Part shown: in pieces, positions 50,811-51,968 of the stretch
Position numbering within the stretch: position 1 is the first letter of the stretch
How the letters are laid out: every line of letters starts with the position of its first letter
Assembly (NCBI GenBank): GCA_964388575.1
Contig: CAYMAZ010000023.1
Coordinates: forward strand, 1 to 51,968
Length of the DNA stretch: 51,968 bases
Direction: 5' to 3'
From: CAYMAZ01 sp964388575
Lineage (GTDB): Bacteria; Bacteroidota; Bacteroidia; Bacteroidales; DTU049
The notes under the pieces: model-generated
Databases searched by the model: none
Seen by the model: only the letters and a program-made list of their open reading frames with translations
Told to the model about the DNA's origin: nothing
Made by a program: the position numbers and the translations under genes

Positions 50811-51581
50811 ATGAATCCAAAAGACCGCAATAAAGCCATCGCAGGAACAATCGTTTTCCATGTTATTGTTGCATTACTTTTGGTCATGCTCGCTTTCAGG
50901 ACTCCGCTTCCATTGCCGGAGGAAATGGGTGTTGTTGTTGATTTTGGCGGTGGCGGTGGTGGCGGTGGCGAAACCGGCAGATACACAGAAATGTCATCCG
51001 AAGCTGTTTCAGATAATAACAATGTGAGTACAACCCCAAATAGAGTCAGGGAAAACTTAGTCACTCAGACTGAGGCTTCACATACAATAACTTCACCATC
51101 ACAAACCCAGCAGGTTGTTAATGAAGAACCAGTCGTTGATCCCAGAATTGTTGATTTTTGGAGCAGCAATAAATCAAATACATCACAGGGCTCAGGAGGC
51201 GGAAAGGGAACCGGATCAGGAACAGGAAGTGGTAGCGGATCAGGAAGTGGTGACGGTTCTGGCACAGGGGATGGATCAGGACCTGGCATAGGGGATGGAT
51301 CAGGACCCAATTTCAGCTTGCATGGTCGCTCGGCTAAATATATTCCTGTCCCAGACTATACCGAACAGGAGCAGGGAAAAGTTGTTGTCGATGTGTGGGT
51401 TGATAAAAACGGAAGTGTCACCAAAGCAATAGCAGGGGCAAAAGGGACAACGACATCCAATCCCTCGCTATGGAGAAAAGCACAAAAAGCTGCACTCAAT
51501 GCAAAATTTTCAGTTAACACAAATGCTCCTGAAGAACAGAAAGGAACAATCACTTACAACTTTATAAGACTCGGAAATTAA
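50811..51581 (+). CDS. tonB: TonB-family energy transducer with long glycine-rich linker
   Basis: The protein has 256 residues. An N-terminal transmembrane anchor (IAGTIVFHVIVALLLVMLAF) is followed by a glycine run (FGGGGGGGGE, residues ~45-53), a polar linker, and then a GSGTGSGSGSGSGDGSG-type stretch (residues ~130-165). The C-terminal TonB domain has KYIPVPDYTEQEQGKVVVDV, DKNGSVTKAIAGAKGTTTSN and QKAALNAKFSVN. The usual proline-rich linker is replaced by Gly/Ser/Asp repeats, which should span the periplasm flexibly. It is the third gene of the exbB-exbD-tonB transcript. Confidence 0.93.
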   Translation: MNPKDRNKAIAGTIVFHVIVALLLVMLAFRTPLPLPEEMGVVVDFGGGGGGGGETGRYTEMSSEAVSDNNNVSTTPNRVRENLVTQTEASHTITSPSQTQQVVNEEPVVDPRIVDFWSSNKSNTSQGSGGGKGTGSGTGSGSGSGSGDGSGTGDGSGPGIGDGSGPNFSLHGRSAKYIPVPDYTEQEQGKVVVDVWVDKNGSVTKAIAGAKGTTTSNPSLWRKAQKAALNAKFSVNTNAPEEQKGTITYNFIRLGN

Positions 51582-51968
51582 ACATACTTTCCTGAGTTGA
51601 TGCATCTTTAAAAATACTGTTTCCTTGTACATCAGATATATGAACCTGTTTTTGAATTAAGTACCTGGCAGGATCGTGTTTTTCATTTCTAAGACAAAAC
51701 TCATCTCTATTGTCTTGTTACGCAAATTTACAGTAGGTTGGCATAATCACGCTAAAGCATTTTTGTATAGAGAATTACAAGATTGCAAGATGAGAAAGTA
51801 GAAAGTCTGAAGCGGAAATCAGAAGAATGTGACAATGAAATCCTTTCAAGAAAAGATGAAATGTCATTCTGAACGTATCGAAGAATCTGACGGCCTGAAA
51901 GTTGTGCTTTTTGTCGGGAGTGTGAATAATTTTGTGTAAACTCTGGGTAACTGTATTTTAAAGAACCG
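51582..51968. other. Gene-free end of window with a REP-like element
   Basis: I see no gene. At 51862-51890 the motif TGTCATTCTGAAC followed by CGAAGAATCTGAC resembles a widespread imperfect palindromic repeat (GTCATTCTGAxxxx...GAAGAATCT) seen in many environmental bacteria. A purine-rich segment, 51770-51850, recalls the junk-like repeats at 13911. A minus-strand TAAATTTG at 51723-51730 has no gene behind it. Confidence 0.45.

Noticed and set aside
51065..51310. Proline-rich minus-strand ORF
   Set aside because: Antisense shadow of the Gly/Ser-rich TonB linker.
51723..51730. Minus-strand TAAATTTG box as a promoter
   Set aside because: No minus-strand gene lies downstream of it within the window; the octamer is common in AT-rich DNA.

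Overview
The window is a 52 kb scaffold piece from a member of the Bacteroidota, probably Bacteroidales-like and probably from a metagenome, since it carries one 10-N gap. Four lines of evidence point to this phylum. Type IX secretion (T9SS) machinery and T9SS-type cargo are present. Tandem surface families such as PorP/SprF, PorW/SprE, FISUMP and the 3-coathanger stack occur. A bactofilin gene overlaps an AtpZ-like gene. The Bacteroidota -7 promoter box TAnnTTTG lies upstream of at least a dozen transcription units on both strands. No plasmid, phage, CRISPR array or transposase gene is visible.

Layout. 1-1300: the 3' end of metG, a tRNA-Arg(CCT) gene, then two and a fraction copies of a 95-bp direct repeat. 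1300-10800: an accessory-looking stretch with a methyltransferase, a FISUMP lipoprotein, small unknown secreted proteins, a BtuB-like TonB-dependent receptor, an AT-rich minus-strand block (S74-chaperone/T9SS protein, lipoprotein, GH16 glucanase) flanked by two copies of a hairpin repeat, and a multi-pass membrane protein. 10800-23500 (all minus strand): ddl, an M48 protease, an ElyC-like protein, a 0.9 kb repeat-rich spacer, PorP/SprF, an AddB-like nuclease, a sugar nucleotidyltransferase, a Nudix hydrolase, an AtpI-like protein, AtpZ, bactofilin and PorW/SprE. 23800-32600 (plus strand): an M23 peptidase, dxr, rseP, a GH2 beta-mannosidase, a TfoX-like small protein, an SLC12/APC transporter and a 57-residue membrane protein. 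32800-39900 (minus strand): a DEAD-box helicase broken by the N gap, ubiX, a PorT-like barrel, gpsA, an M28-PDZ peptidase and an M49-like zinc hydrolase. 40000-51600: fabD, a candidate small RNA or leader-peptide transcript, the B12-dependent ribonucleotide reductase nrdJ, a flavin/PNPOx-fold protein, a saccharopine dehydrogenase-like enzyme, a large lamin-tail-domain surface protein, a DUF3109 protein, a pterin dehydratase, and an exbB-exbD-tonB operon.

How it fits together. The window encodes cell-envelope biology: peptidoglycan precursors and hydrolysis (Ddl, M23, ElyC-like), membrane-protein proteolysis (RseP, M48), isoprenoid, fatty-acid and phospholipid precursors (Dxr, FabD, GpsA), TonB-energised uptake, and T9SS export of surface enzymes. 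A BtuB-like receptor and a cobalamin-dependent RNR suggest that cobalamin matters to this organism. The items most deserving a second look are the terminated transcript between fabD and nrdJ, the 95-bp repeats behind the tRNA, the four-copy ~200-bp repeat array, and the hairpin-flanked AT-rich block. I did not find a convincing new defence or mobile system.
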